NCBI RefSeq assembly: GCF_029846635.1
Contig: NZ_JARVTG010000001.1
Coordinates: 620,001 to 684,000 of the forward strand
DNA from: Pokkaliibacter sp. MBI-7
GTDB lineage: Bacteria; Pseudomonadota; Gammaproteobacteria; Pseudomonadales; Balneatricaceae
Reading direction: 5' to 3'
Length of the DNA stretch: 64,000 bases
A program made the position numbers and the translations under genes. This document shows positions 1-8,738 of this stretch, piece after piece. Position 1 is the stretch's first letter. Each line of letters starts with the position of its first letter. The notes under the pieces are model-generated. The model was given only the letters and a program-made list of their open reading frames with translations. It did no database searches and was not told where the DNA came from.

Positions 1-2573
1 CAGAACTGGCGGAAATCGGAAACGCCGGTGGGGAAGGCATGCCCGGCCCCGGAATTAGTGACCCGCACCACCAGCTCGCCGGGCATCATGGAGGCACTGA
101 TGGTCGCTGCACTTTTCAGCAGGGCCACACTCATTTCCGCCAGATGGGGATCTCGCATACCCGCCAGATGCATCTGTGCACCGGTGAAGTCATGGGTGAA
201 GACGTTGGCCTTCTGCGTCCCGTTCAGGGTCGCCTGCCCCGGTACAGGTGCACCGCCATTGCCAGGATTGGCGTTCATATGGCAACTGATACAGCTTCGC
301 TGTTCGGCTGGATCACTGCTGGTAGCGTAATGGGACTTCGACCACTCCTCCCAGGTATTGACGATATTGGCCCCCGTACCCGGAGCAAACTCGTCGTGGC
401 AAGCCTTGCAATACACCGCGTCCTTGTAGAAATCCTTCTGATAGGAGGCAATATGCGCGTCTGGTTTGGCATTGATCATGCGTTCACCAATCCAGCGGGC
501 AAAGGCGTTATCACTGGCCTCAAACAGATAACTCTGACGCTGGTCGAGATTGACCGTAAAAGAGGCATTGCCGCCAGCATCTTCCACGCGGGTAATGCGG
601 TGACACAGCAGGCAGCTGGTCCCCTCTTCCACCACCGGGTGTCCTTCTGCATAAGCCTTGATCAGTGAGACGCCGTCTTTTTCCAGCATATGGCTCTCTG
701 TCGGCAGTTCCTTCACACCACTCAATACCGCCTGAGGCATGTGGCAGCTTTGGCACCACTGGCCAAACTCCTTCCCTTCACTCTTCTCTGCCAACCGCAG
801 TACCGCTGTGTAATAGGGGTTGGACTGCCCCATCAGACGATGATTGGAATTCGACCACTGCTTGAAGATATCGCTATGGCAGGCCTGACAACTGGCTGAG
901 TTCAGCCACTCCTGCGGATGCGGCACCTGCTCGCCTTGCAGCCGCAACCAGCTGGCCAGAGTTGGCAGGTTGTAAGGAGCAATGACGTAGCGATGGAGCT
1001 GCTCCATCATGGTTTTGACTTCGGCAGGCGGCTGGGTCGGGTCAACAGGCCTGGCGCCATCGCGGTCATCCGCGCCGAAGCCCCCCTGTGTCAGCTGCAC
1101 CATACGGATGTATTCCGACAGAAAGTCACCCGAGACCATATGCATCATGTTTTCATGGCCGGTCAGGGCATTGTCGGCCGGGGCCATGGCATGGGCTTGC
1201 TGCAGGTATTTATTGGTGAAGTTGAAGCCATCCAGATGGCAGGACTGACAACTCATCCAGTTGTCACCGGCCATGGGGTAGTCCTTGTTGGCAAAGGTAT
1301 TACCCAGATTGAAAAAGCGGATACCCCGACGCAAGTCAGGCGCCGCCGCGTCCTTGGTCACCAGCAGTGCAAAGTGATCGTCACTTACCGTGGCGCGGGC
1401 AAAGGTCCCCCCGCCACCGGCATTGAGTCTGGATACATCCAGACTCTGAGCATTCTGCACAAACAGCGTGTCACCATCGATGACGATGCCTCGCGGATTC
1501 TCACCCGGCAGATGACGTAACAACTGGGTAGCACGCGCACCGCCGTGGCTGCCTGAGCTGCGATGGCGCTTTTTATTGATCGGCCCACGACGGGAGCGAT
1601 CAAACACCAGCAGGTCTTCAGACCCTGCCAGGGTCACATAGACCTTGTTGCCATCCGCGCTGAATACCGCCTGATAAGGATTGGAGACAATTTCACTGCG
1701 ATTGGCGGCGGTCAGCAGATTGATCTGCTGGAACAGCTGCTTGCGCTCGTCCTGTTTCTCCTCTTCCTCTCCGGGCGTCAGGTCCAGCACCGATATGGCA
1801 GGAAACACCGTGCTCTGGAACTGAAAGGAGTGATCAAAGTTCCACAGCACATGGGGTAACCAGGCCTCATCCCCTTCCGGGCTGATGGCAATATTGTCAA
1901 GCAAACGGGGCACTCCCTGTGAAACCGTCTCATCAGGATTAGCGGTTTCCTGCAGATGAATGCGTTTGAGTAAGGTGAGCTGGCCGGGCTTTTGCTGGCG
2001 GGTCTGATAGATAGATACCTCACCGGTCATGGCATGGCTGACCAGCAAGCGGCCGTCATCCAGCAAGGCCAGACCTCGGGGCGTATCAGCAGTGTCGGTG
2101 GTCGCCACGATCTGCCCGGCCGTATCTATCGCCAGCAGCTTGTGATCCTCAAACAACGTCACCCAGAACAGCTTGTTAACACTGTCGAAAACCGCAGCGT
2201 AGGGACGGTGACCTACCTCAATCACCTGTTTGACGGCCAGTTTGTTGGTGCTGAGCAGGAAGACCTTGTCATCCACGTAGTCAGTGGCCAGCACCAGAGC
2301 GGCATCATCGTCGGATAAGGCCACACTGCGAATATCCTTGCCTAACGCGACTTCGGCCTGCAGTGCACCGGTCTGCTCATCAATCTTGCTGACGCTGCCT
2401 GCTTCATAGTTGGCACTGAACAGCTGATGATTACGCAAGACAAAAGCGCTGCTGCTGACCGCCGCCTGCGCCGCTGGAGACAACAGGATATATAGCAGTA
2501 TCAATACCGGAGAAGTAAGAGAACGGAACACAGTGGCAGCTACCCTCAAAACTGCAACGAGGGGAAATCTCAT
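1..2573 (-). CDS. Multihaem cytochrome c with N-terminal beta-propeller region (partial, C-terminus off window)
   Basis: Reading from the ATG at 2573 leftwards gives 857 residues with no stop before the window edge. The N-terminus (about 1-38) is a signal peptide/anchor ending near AAQAA. Residues about 45-400 read like a YVTN-type beta-propeller (repeated VALSDD, RGLALLDDG, YQAVFSADGNKVYVT patterns). Six haem c attachment motifs follow: CQSCH near residue 442, CQACH near 562, CQSCH near 607, CLLCH near 654, CKACH near 722 and CISCH near 761. It is therefore an exported, periplasmic or cell-surface multihaem electron carrier, or a catalytic cytochrome of the c554/hydroxylamine-oxidoreductase type; the reaction cannot be told. 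The start overlaps the stop of the upstream b561-like gene (ATGA), so the two are probably translationally coupled. More haem sites may lie beyond the edge. Confidence 0.85.
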   Translation of the reverse strand, partial: MRFPLVAVLRVAATVFRSLTSPVLILLYILLSPAAQAAVSSSAFVLRNHQLFSANYEAGSVSKIDEQTGALQAEVALGKDIRSVALSDDDAALVLATDYVDDKVFLLSTNKLAVKQVIEVGHRPYAAVFDSVNKLFWVTLFEDHKLLAIDTAGQIVATTDTADTPRGLALLDDGRLLVSHAMTGEVSIYQTRQQKPGQLTLLKRIHLQETANPDETVSQGVPRLLDNIAISPEGDEAWLPHVLWNFDHSFQFQSTVFPAISVLDLTPGEEEEKQDERKQLFQQINLLTAANRSEIVSNPYQAVFSADGNKVYVTLAGSEDLLVFDRSRRGPINKKRHRSSGSHGGARATQLLRHLPGENPRGIVIDGDTLFVQNAQSLDVSRLNAGGGGTFARATVSDDHFALLVTKDAAAPDLRRGIRFFNLGNTFANKDYPMAGDNWMSCQSCHLDGFNFTNKYLQQAHAMAPADNALTGHENMMHMVSGDFLSEYIRMVQLTQGGFGADDRDGARPVDPTQPPAEVKTMMEQLHRYVIAPYNLPTLASWLRLQGEQVPHPQEWLNSASCQACHSDIFKQWSNSNHRLMGQSNPYYTAVLRLAEKSEGKEFGQWCQSCHMPQAVLSGVKELPTESHMLEKDGVSLIKAYAEGHPVVEEGTSCLLCHRITRVEDAGGNASFTVNLDQRQSYLFEASDNAFARWIGERMINAKPDAHIASYQKDFYKDAVYCKACHDEFAPGTGANIVNTWEEWSKSHYATSSDPAEQRSCISCHMNANPGNGGAPVPGQATLNGTQKANVFTHDFTGAQMHLAGMRDPHLAEMSVALLKSAATISASMMPGELVVRVTNSGAGHAFPTGVSDFRQF

Positions 2574-3157
2574 CGATGGCGTCTCCGCAGGCGCAGCACA
2601 GTCCAGCGCCAGGCATGACTCAACAGCAGTGCGGTCATAAAAAAGCTGATAAACAGGTGCAGAAGGTGAGAAACACGCCCCAGCATATCGCCCGGATTGC
2701 CGTGAAAGAACAGAATGACACCGGTGACAGCAAGCGTCATCAGCATCACCTCAAGCACCCGCCCACTGAAACGCAACCAGACCTTGCGGCTGCGCATCAG
2801 CAACTTGCGATGTGCCCACCAGAACACGCCAACGGTCACCCAGAATAACGCGATGCCCAGTGCCATATGTATGGACAACGCCCAGCGTTGGGTTTGCCAG
2901 GCGATTTGTAGCGGAGACCACAGTAGCAGGCCGCTGGCAAACAACACGTAAATAACCAGCTCAGCGGGCTTATGCCGATAAGCCAGCTTGTGCATACGAG
3001 CACGAAAAGGAAGGGCAGTATGCTGGCCGTGATGATGGCCAGAATGCGAACGACGCCCGCGGAATCCATGCACAGGGGTCAGGTGCTTATGCTCGCCACG
3101 CCCCTCAGGGTCGTGATCGAGTGGCGTAGTATGTTTCAGCCTGATTGCCTGATGCAT
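2570..3157 (-). CDS. Cytochrome b561-like membrane protein with His-rich N-terminus
   Basis: A 195-residue protein. The first ~50 residues are rich in His, Arg and Gly (SHSGHHHGQH) and look metal-binding. Four hydrophobic segments follow at about 65-83, 92-114, 133-151 and 164-182. Histidines at or near the membrane spans (97, 116, 164, 167, 181) are suitable b-haem ligands, so it resembles small cytochrome b561/b6-type quinol-linked proteins. Its stop overlaps the start of the multihaem cytochrome, which suggests it feeds electrons from the membrane quinone pool to that protein (inference). An alternative start at 2995 would remove the His-rich tail; no strong ribosome site decides between them. 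Confidence 0.65.
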   Translation of the reverse strand: MHQAIRLKHTTPLDHDPEGRGEHKHLTPVHGFRGRRSHSGHHHGQHTALPFRARMHKLAYRHKPAELVIYVLFASGLLLWSPLQIAWQTQRWALSIHMALGIALFWVTVGVFWWAHRKLLMRSRKVWLRFSGRVLEVMLMTLAVTGVILFFHGNPGDMLGRVSHLLHLFISFFMTALLLSHAWRWTVLRLRRRHR

Positions 3158-3402
3158 GATTAAAGGTCTGTTGATAGTGTTTCTGATTCTTATTCAAGAC
3201 TATAAGGCCGCACCGACCCCGAAATGTGAAAGTGTTGAGTATTTTTCGTATCGGGCATTATCCAGATGCAGCGCCCTTCTGAGAAGAGGCAGGTACTGAT
3301 GGACACTGTCATTCGCTCGCTCAACAACGCACAGACTGTCTGAACATGCTCCTGGCGAAACGATCTCAATGACAAGCAAGTACGCTGGCCCAGAAACAAC
3401 AT

Positions 3403-3456
3403 GACGGAGATCAGGGCTGCTGATCTCCGTCCTTAAAAGGCCTCAGAAGAGGCCTT
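3403..3456 (-). terminator. Two tandem hairpins after the 664-residue periplasmic gene
   Basis: 3437-3456 is a perfect 8-bp inverted repeat (AAGGCCTC, loop of 4) followed on the minus strand by a short T run. 3403-3431 is a perfect 12-bp inverted repeat (GACGGAGATCAG, loop of 5). Both lie just downstream of the minus-strand stop at 3481, so they probably end or strongly attenuate its transcript before the b-type cytochrome gene. The rest of 3158-3480 shows no gene. Confidence 0.6.
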
Positions 3457-3480
3457 GCCTTGTAGCGGCGACTAACCGGC

Positions 3481-5475
3481 TTACTGGGCAGTAACGTCTG
3501 CCTTACCTGCCAGCACCTGAGCACGGTGCACAGCAGTAATCTGCTTCACCCCATCCTCATCGGTGTCACCGGTGTTGCCGGTAGCCAGCACATTCTCACC
3601 CGAGTCACCGAGCCATTCAGCCAGCTGCATACCACCATTGACGGTGTTGCCGAACCAGGACACGTAACGCTCGGTCAGCTGCTGCAGCTCCAGCGCAGGT
3701 TCTTTCTCATCGCCACGGTTGCGCAGGTTCTGGATCGCCGAGCGCAGACCACCAGAAATGGCTGCCTGAGTCCAGGGGGTGTATTCGTCCTTATCACCAC
3801 GAATCCAGCTGCCAGCCTTATTGTTGAAATAGGCCTTGTCAGCCGCAGCGAACAGCTTGCGTGCTGCGTCACGGTATTTTTCGTCTTTGGTCGCCAGGAA
3901 AGCAGCGGTCAGACCACGTACTGCAGCGAACTGCGCATCAACGCTCTTGCCTGCATCCACTTTGCCATCCAGAGCCAGACCATCCGCCACCAGACCGTCT
4001 TTGCCCACCAGCTTGCTGAGGATAAAGTCAGCCTGTTTGCGAATCAGCTCCAGTGCCTGTTTGCCTTCCGGCGTATCAATACCGGTCGCCGCATCACCCG
4101 ATGCATAACCAACGGGCAGCGCATCATGGGCACGCTGGAAAATCTGCAGCGCGACCAGGGTGTAAGCAGCATCATAGGTGCTCACGTGCTGACCTTGTTT
4201 ACCTTCGCTGAAACGGTCAACAAAGGTGCCTGCCTTGCTGTTGAAATGCAGCGCCTGCAGGTTCTTGAATTCCAGATTGGACAGGTTGGACGCCAGAGAG
4301 AACGCATCGCTGCCAGCGACATCATTACTGACATCTGCATCCGTATTCGCTGCAGGCGCGGCTGCAAAAGGTGCACCATCAAACACGGCCAGGAAGGCAG
4401 GATTCTGACCCTCGTTGGCTTTGCGCTGATCGCTGTAAGCATAGAATTCAGACAGTGGCCACAGCATCATCCAGGTATCGCGCAGTGTGGAGGCGCTGTC
4501 TTCAACGCTCAGGCCAGCAATGCTGTTGACACCGTTGTCCTCACCCTGAGTCACTTTAACCTTGTGCGGGAAGTAGATGATGCCTTTGGCAGGGTCATAC
4601 TGAGGAGTAATCCTGGCGCCAAGCTGCTTGCCGTCAAAACCCAGGCTCTGCTGCATGGTCAGCAACTTATCAATGGACTCCTCGGTCAGGAACATGCCGT
4701 TCATACCATCGGCAGAGGAAACACCCAGCTTGTGCTTGCCATCCTGATCCATGGTGGCGGAGGTGGCTTCCACTTCCTCATCAGACTCGGCTACGTGCAT
4801 ACCACCCAGGAAATCCTGTGACCACATCACTTCCTTGAGGAAGATACCGCCGATGGCTGCAGGTTCCAGAGCCTTGTCGAAGCTGTCGGCCTTCCAGTCC
4901 AGCGTCTTGTAATCACGATAGTATGCAGGCGTCTGGATGCTGCCTTTCATGGCATTGCCCTTGGCAGTGGTGCCATCCAGCTCATCGCTGTTTACTGTTG
5001 CAGTATCAATGTTCTCACCAAGCTCAGGCACACCGGAGGCATAGGGCAGAGACAGAGGATACATGTTGAGAGGGATTTCCTCGGGAGCGAAACCGACGGC
5101 TCCGGCCATTTCGATGACACGCTTTCCGAAATCCTGCATGGTGCCGCCACGGGCCTTGTTCAACGGACCATTAGCCAGATGAATCCCCATCTGTGACTGG
5201 TAATTCAGGGCGTACATCGCCTCTTCAGAGTATTCGTAAGATTCGATACCGGCTTTGTAATCAAAGGCATGGGGTTGATTAACCTGGTTGGGGTCAAGGG
5301 TGTCCAGATCAATTCCCAGTGACTCCGCCAGCGGCTCACCAGACAGTTCAAACTCGGTGTAAGCCAGCATATTGGCAGCAGGGCTGAAACGGATGTCCTT
5401 CACTTCAACTGCCGCAGATGCCCATTGAGACAGGGTGACAGATGCAATGGCACAGGCAAGCAATGTTTTTTTCAC
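3481..5475 (-). CDS. Large secreted protein of unknown function
   Basis: 664 residues with a clear signal peptide (MKKTLLACAIASVTLSQWASA, cleavage after about residue 21). The mature part is acidic and soluble, with no CXXCH or obvious metal motif. Residues about 410-640 contain repeated helix pairs (YDAAYTLVALQIFQRAHDAL, DAQFAAVRGLTAAFLATKDE, YFNNKAGSWIRGD), which recall alpha/alpha-barrel periplasmic proteins, but I do not recognise the family. It is the first gene of a minus-strand set with the b561-like and multihaem cytochrome genes, and a Fur-like site lies about 130 bp upstream. A role linked to iron or to extracytoplasmic electron transfer is therefore possible; this is inference only. 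Confidence 0.75.
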   Translation of the reverse strand: MKKTLLACAIASVTLSQWASAAVEVKDIRFSPAANMLAYTEFELSGEPLAESLGIDLDTLDPNQVNQPHAFDYKAGIESYEYSEEAMYALNYQSQMGIHLANGPLNKARGGTMQDFGKRVIEMAGAVGFAPEEIPLNMYPLSLPYASGVPELGENIDTATVNSDELDGTTAKGNAMKGSIQTPAYYRDYKTLDWKADSFDKALEPAAIGGIFLKEVMWSQDFLGGMHVAESDEEVEATSATMDQDGKHKLGVSSADGMNGMFLTEESIDKLLTMQQSLGFDGKQLGARITPQYDPAKGIIYFPHKVKVTQGEDNGVNSIAGLSVEDSASTLRDTWMMLWPLSEFYAYSDQRKANEGQNPAFLAVFDGAPFAAAPAANTDADVSNDVAGSDAFSLASNLSNLEFKNLQALHFNSKAGTFVDRFSEGKQGQHVSTYDAAYTLVALQIFQRAHDALPVGYASGDAATGIDTPEGKQALELIRKQADFILSKLVGKDGLVADGLALDGKVDAGKSVDAQFAAVRGLTAAFLATKDEKYRDAARKLFAAADKAYFNNKAGSWIRGDKDEYTPWTQAAISGGLRSAIQNLRNRGDEKEPALELQQLTERYVSWFGNTVNGGMQLAEWLGDSGENVLATGNTGDTDEDGVKQITAVHRAQVLAGKADVTAQ

Positions 5476-5603
5476 TATAACCTCTTGTGATCGCCCGAGT
5501 GGTTAACGGCCTTTGATCCCCGGTATTGTCAGTGCAACTGTTTCAGCTATCAGCCCAAACGGCGATCCTGATGACACATCATTGCAACAACAACAAGAAA
5601 ACA

Positions 5604-5622
5604 AATGCAATTCATTATCATT
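5604..5622. promoter_or_regulatory. Possible Fur box
   Basis: AATGCAATTCATTATCATT resembles the AATGATAATCATTATCATT arrangement of Fur boxes. The right half is perfect and the left half degenerate (4 of 7 in the TGATAAT heptamer). It lies in the divergent region 5476-5846 between the secreted-protein gene and the YeeE gene, nearer the former. That 370-bp region is AT-rich and holds no gene. Confidence 0.4.
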
Positions 5623-5846
5623 AGTGCGTTTTATAGCAAGTAACCACCAGAGTCTGCAGCAGAGCCGACCTGATTGCCATTGTTAATCCCCACTATGCAA
5701 ATATTAGTCAAACAATATTCACAAATAATGGAATACGAATGACAAGTGACTGATTAATCAACCACATTGATGCCTCACCACTATATCGTTGATCATTAAT
5801 TTAGATAATGCTAATTTAACAGTCACCACAGATTGGGGACTAGGTT

Positions 5847-6278
5847 ATGTCAATCGACTGGACTCATTTCACCCCCTGGGTGTCACTATCCGGGGGCTTA
5901 CTTATTGGCCTGGCAGCAGCCATCTTTGTACTGCTCAATGGCAAGATTGCTGGCATCAGCGGCATTGTCGCCGGGCTGCTCCACCCTACGGGCACAGACT
6001 GGCTGGAACGCTTCTGTTTCTTTATCGGTCTGTTGCTGGCCCCTATGCTGTATATGCTGATTGCCGGCCCACCCGAGATTGACTGGCAGACCTCACCAAT
6101 AATGACTGCCATTGCGGGCCTTATCGTTGGTTTCGGTACCCGTTTAGGCTCTGGCTGCACCAGTGGCCACGGCGTATGTGGACTATCCCGCCTGTCACCG
6201 CGCTCTCTGGCCGCCACCCTGACGTTCATGGCAGCAGGTTTTGCTACCGTGTTTGTTATTCGACACCTGATAAGCTGA
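5847..6278 (+). CDS. YeeE/YedE-family membrane protein, first half
   Basis: 143 residues, about four membrane segments. It has the family signature GSGCTSGHGVCGLSR (about residues 101-115), the conserved cysteine-containing pore motif of YeeE/YedE (DUF395, PmpA-like) proteins that carry thiosulfate or other sulfur species across the inner membrane. Half-size proteins of this type work with a partner half, which follows directly at 6296. The start at 5847 is preceded by GGGGACTAGGTT. Confidence 0.85.
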   Translation: MSIDWTHFTPWVSLSGGLLIGLAAAIFVLLNGKIAGISGIVAGLLHPTGTDWLERFCFFIGLLLAPMLYMLIAGPPEIDWQTSPIMTAIAGLIVGFGTRLGSGCTSGHGVCGLSRLSPRSLAATLTFMAAGFATVFVIRHLIS

Positions 6279-6295
6279 TTGCCGAGGTTTGAACG

Positions 6296-6733
6296 ATGAA
6301 AAATCTGAGCAGTTTTATCAGCGGACTGGTCTTTGGCATTGGCCTGTTGCTGGCTGGCATGGCGAATCCTGCCAAAGTGTTAGGTTTTCTGGATCTGGCC
6401 GGAGTCTGGGACCCGTCACTGGCGTTGGTGATGGGAGGTGCCATTGCTGTTGGCCTGATCGCTTTCACCCTGGCCAAACGGCGCAGCTATTCACTCCTGC
6501 AGGTCAGGATGCAGCTCCCCAACAGCCGTGTGATTGATCAGCCACTGGTCGTCGGTGCCTTACTATTTGGCATCGGTTGGGGGATAGCCGGTGTCTGCCC
6601 GGGGCCTGCCATTGTGGCAATGGGCGCTGGCGTTCCTCAGGCTCTGATCTTTGTCGCGGCCATGATGACAGGCATGCTGGCGTTTGAACTCCGTAAATCC
6701 CATATCCAGCGGAAACGTGCCACACACGCCTGA
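6296..6733 (+). CDS. YeeE/YedE-family membrane protein, second half (DUF6691/PmpB-like)
   Basis: 145 residues with four membrane segments. Two motifs place it in the second-half group: GLLLAGMANPAKVLGFLD near the N-terminus and GIAGVCPGPAIVAMG near residues 96-110. It is encoded 17 bp after its partner at 5847-6278 and probably forms one sulfur-compound transporter with it. The pair is followed by an intrinsic terminator. No rhodanese or sulfurtransferase gene is adjacent, so the exact substrate is open. Confidence 0.85.
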   Translation: MKNLSSFISGLVFGIGLLLAGMANPAKVLGFLDLAGVWDPSLALVMGGAIAVGLIAFTLAKRRSYSLLQVRMQLPNSRVIDQPLVVGALLFGIGWGIAGVCPGPAIVAMGAGVPQALIFVAAMMTGMLAFELRKSHIQRKRATHA

Positions 6734-6772
6734 CTGTCAAACCTGACAGCCCTCAGTTTCACTTCACTCTAG

Positions 6773-6800
6773 AAGGAGCCATATCAGGCTCCTTTGTTCT
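6773..6800 (+). terminator. Intrinsic terminator after the YeeE pair
   Basis: Perfect 8-bp stem (AAGGAGCC / GGCTCCTT, loop ATATCA) followed by TGTTCTTTTG, 40 bp after the stop of the second YeeE gene. Confidence 0.8.
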
Positions 6801-7074
6801 TTTGTTTACGCTGAGCCAAGCAGACCTCTTATCACTTTGCAGCAATCAGCATGGACCTGCTGTTGCTCAATTTCCTACCTATCACTACGCCCTCTGGTGC
6901 CCCTACCTGCTGCATCAGCCTTGGGTCATCAAGCAAATTTATTGCTGGGCCTGTAAAGGAAAAGATGTAAAATCCGTTTCACCCTATATTTTTCACTTTA
7001 TAGGCTTATTAGAAAAATAATTAGTCTGGCTGCCTGCAGCACTTTTCCCGCAAAAGACCTTGGCGAGTAGTTCC

Positions 7075-7749
7075 ATGAGCACCGTGATCGATAAAAAACT
7101 CGTAGGCCAGGCGACCTACGACATGCTGCGCGACGATATCGTCACCGGCAAACTTAAACCTGGCGCCAAACTAAAACTGAACGAACTGCGCGATCGCTAC
7201 GACGTCAGTGTCAACACCCTGCGTGAAGTCCTGATGCGACTGGTATCCGATGGCTTTGTACTATTCGAGGACCAGAAAGGTTTTCGCGTTGCCCCCATCT
7301 CTCCCGATGAACTGCTTGAACTTGCCGAACTACGTATCAGCATGGAACTGCTTGGCCTGCGCAAGTCCATGCAACGCGTGACCATGGACTGGAAATCCAA
7401 TCTGGTCAGCGCCCATTACCGGCTGTCATGCATGGAAAAGCTGATGGAGACTGACGAAACTCAGTTCGTCAAAGAATGGGAGCGCGCCGACCGCGACTTT
7501 CATATGACGCTGGTTGCCAACAGCGGCTCCCGCCAGCTGATTCGCTATCACTCTTCAGTGCTGGAACTCTTCATGCGTTATCAGGTACTGGCGCTGAGTA
7601 AACGGCCGTTCCGCGGCCATGCAGCGGAAGAGGAGCACAAGGTGCTGCTGAACATGATTCTCGAAGATAAAGTGGATGAGGCTTGCACCCTGCTTGAAGC
7701 CCATATCACCCGCGGCACTCGCCAGCCTGAGGATATTGATTACAGTTAA
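7075..7749 (+). CDS. GntR-family (FCD type) transcriptional regulator
   Basis: 224 residues from the ATG at 7075; a TTG five codons upstream has a poorer context. The N-terminal winged helix covers residues about 10-75 (VGQATYDMLRDDIVTGKLKPG, then the recognition region VSVNTLREVLMRLVSDG). Residues about 85-215 are an all-helical FCD ligand domain with histidines suited to metal/carboxylate binding (DFHMTL, HAAEEEHKVLL). Encoded ahead of a TRAP transporter and shikimate-degrading genes, it most likely senses an intermediate of that pathway and represses the operon (inference). A 7-3-7 palindrome downstream (7844-7860) is a candidate operator. Confidence 0.88.
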   Translation: MSTVIDKKLVGQATYDMLRDDIVTGKLKPGAKLKLNELRDRYDVSVNTLREVLMRLVSDGFVLFEDQKGFRVAPISPDELLELAELRISMELLGLRKSMQRVTMDWKSNLVSAHYRLSCMEKLMETDETQFVKEWERADRDFHMTLVANSGSRQLIRYHSSVLELFMRYQVLALSKRPFRGHAAEEEHKVLLNMILEDKVDEACTLLEAHITRGTRQPEDIDYS

Positions 7750-7785
7750 CAGGTATCGGCAACGCATTCCGAAACTTACAAAAGG

Positions 7786-7812
7786 AACCAGAGCACAGAC
7801 TCTGGTTTTTTT
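7786..7812 (+). terminator. Intrinsic terminator after the GntR gene
   Basis: 8-bp stem (AACCAGAG / CTCTGGTT) with a 6-nt loop followed by five more T. It separates the regulator transcript from the TRAP operon. Confidence 0.85.
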
Positions 7813-7843
7813 CACCCTCAGCTCAATCAACCATACAAAACAA

Positions 7844-7860
7844 AAAGTATAGGATACTTT
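7844..7860. promoter_or_regulatory. Palindrome upstream of the TRAP operon, candidate GntR operator
   Basis: AAAGTATAGGATACTTT is a perfect inverted repeat with 7-bp arms and a 3-bp centre. A related half-site (CCTATAC) recurs near 7908. It lies in the 375-bp gap 7813-8186, which has no gene and must hold the TRAP promoter. FCD-type GntR proteins usually bind short AT-rich palindromes like this; the assignment to the neighbouring regulator is inference. Confidence 0.5.
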
Positions 7861-8186
7861 GATTTTTATCATTGATTATTGACTTGACCAGATAGCACTG
7901 CTACTTTTCCTATACAAACAGTCAAGCCCTATTGCTGACATAACCATAAGAATGAGTCCGAATTGCCGGATAGCTGCGGAGCCCGAGACCATGATCACAA
8001 CAACAAAAGCCCCGACCCCCTATTGCCTTGTTCCCCTCCCAGACAGCCACTGACCCCACTCCATCAGTAGTCATTTTTCAAACCACCGGTCTTCATCATT
8101 TCTGACTGCCAGTCACAGAGATGGGAGATTGATGCGGCGCTCATTACGAGCGTGAAAAAGCCCCTGCGGGCCAAGAGGTGTCCTCG

Positions 8187-8738
8187 ATGCGTAAGGTCGT
8201 CGATCTTTACTTCAGCTTGCTCAAGCTGATTATCGCCTTCTGCATGATTGCCATGGTGGCGTTGGTCTTCACCAACGTTGTCCTGCGTTATGCCTTCAAC
8301 TCCAGTATTTCCGTGTCTGAAGAGCTGTCACGCTGGTTCTTCGTCTGGATGGTTTTCACCGGTTCCCTGATTCTGCTGAAAGAACGTGCCCATCTGGGAG
8401 TAGACACCCTGGTCAAGCAGTTCCCTGCCATTGGCCGCCGCATCTGCCTGTTTATCAGCTATCTGGCGATGCTCTACATCACCTGGCTGATTACCTCCGG
8501 CAGCTGGGTACAGATGCAGATCAACATGAGTGTCACCGCACCTGCCTCTGGCCTTTCCATGGGCTGGTTTTACGGCACCGGCGTGTTCTTCGGTGTCACT
8601 GCGGGCCTGATCCTGCTGGTCGATTTGCTGCTGGTGATCACCGGCAAGCTGGGTGGCGAGCCACAACATGGGCTGATTCCTGATGACGTCAGTGAAGAGC
8701 AGCTCAACAAGGGTAATCACGCGCGGAGGGCTCACTGA
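8187..8738 (+). CDS. dctQ: TRAP transporter small permease subunit (DctQ)
   Basis: 183 residues, four membrane segments, with the family signature FTNVVLRYAFNSSISVSEELSRW (near residues 27-49; key residues R, E, W) and LLKERAHLGVDTLV. The ATG at 8187 is preferred over a GTG at 8178 because AAGAGG at 8173-8178 gives an 8-nt spacing to the ATG. DctQ pairs with the large permease DctM, which overlaps it by ATGA at 8738. With DctP, the complex imports an organic acid using a sodium gradient; the genes downstream point to shikimate, quinate or a relative. Confidence 0.93.
   Translation: MRKVVDLYFSLLKLIIAFCMIAMVALVFTNVVLRYAFNSSISVSEELSRWFFVWMVFTGSLILLKERAHLGVDTLVKQFPAIGRRICLFISYLAMLYITWLITSGSWVQMQINMSVTAPASGLSMGWFYGTGVFFGVTAGLILLVDLLLVITGKLGGEPQHGLIPDDVSEEQLNKGNHARRAH

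Noticed and set aside
3190..3402. 70-residue minus-strand frame before the b561-like gene
   Set aside because: No ribosome site or recognisable feature, and it lies directly next to terminator hairpins.
3526..4821. 431-residue plus-strand frame opposite the secreted-protein gene
   Set aside because: Antisense shadow of a signal-peptide-bearing gene; no family features or ribosome site.
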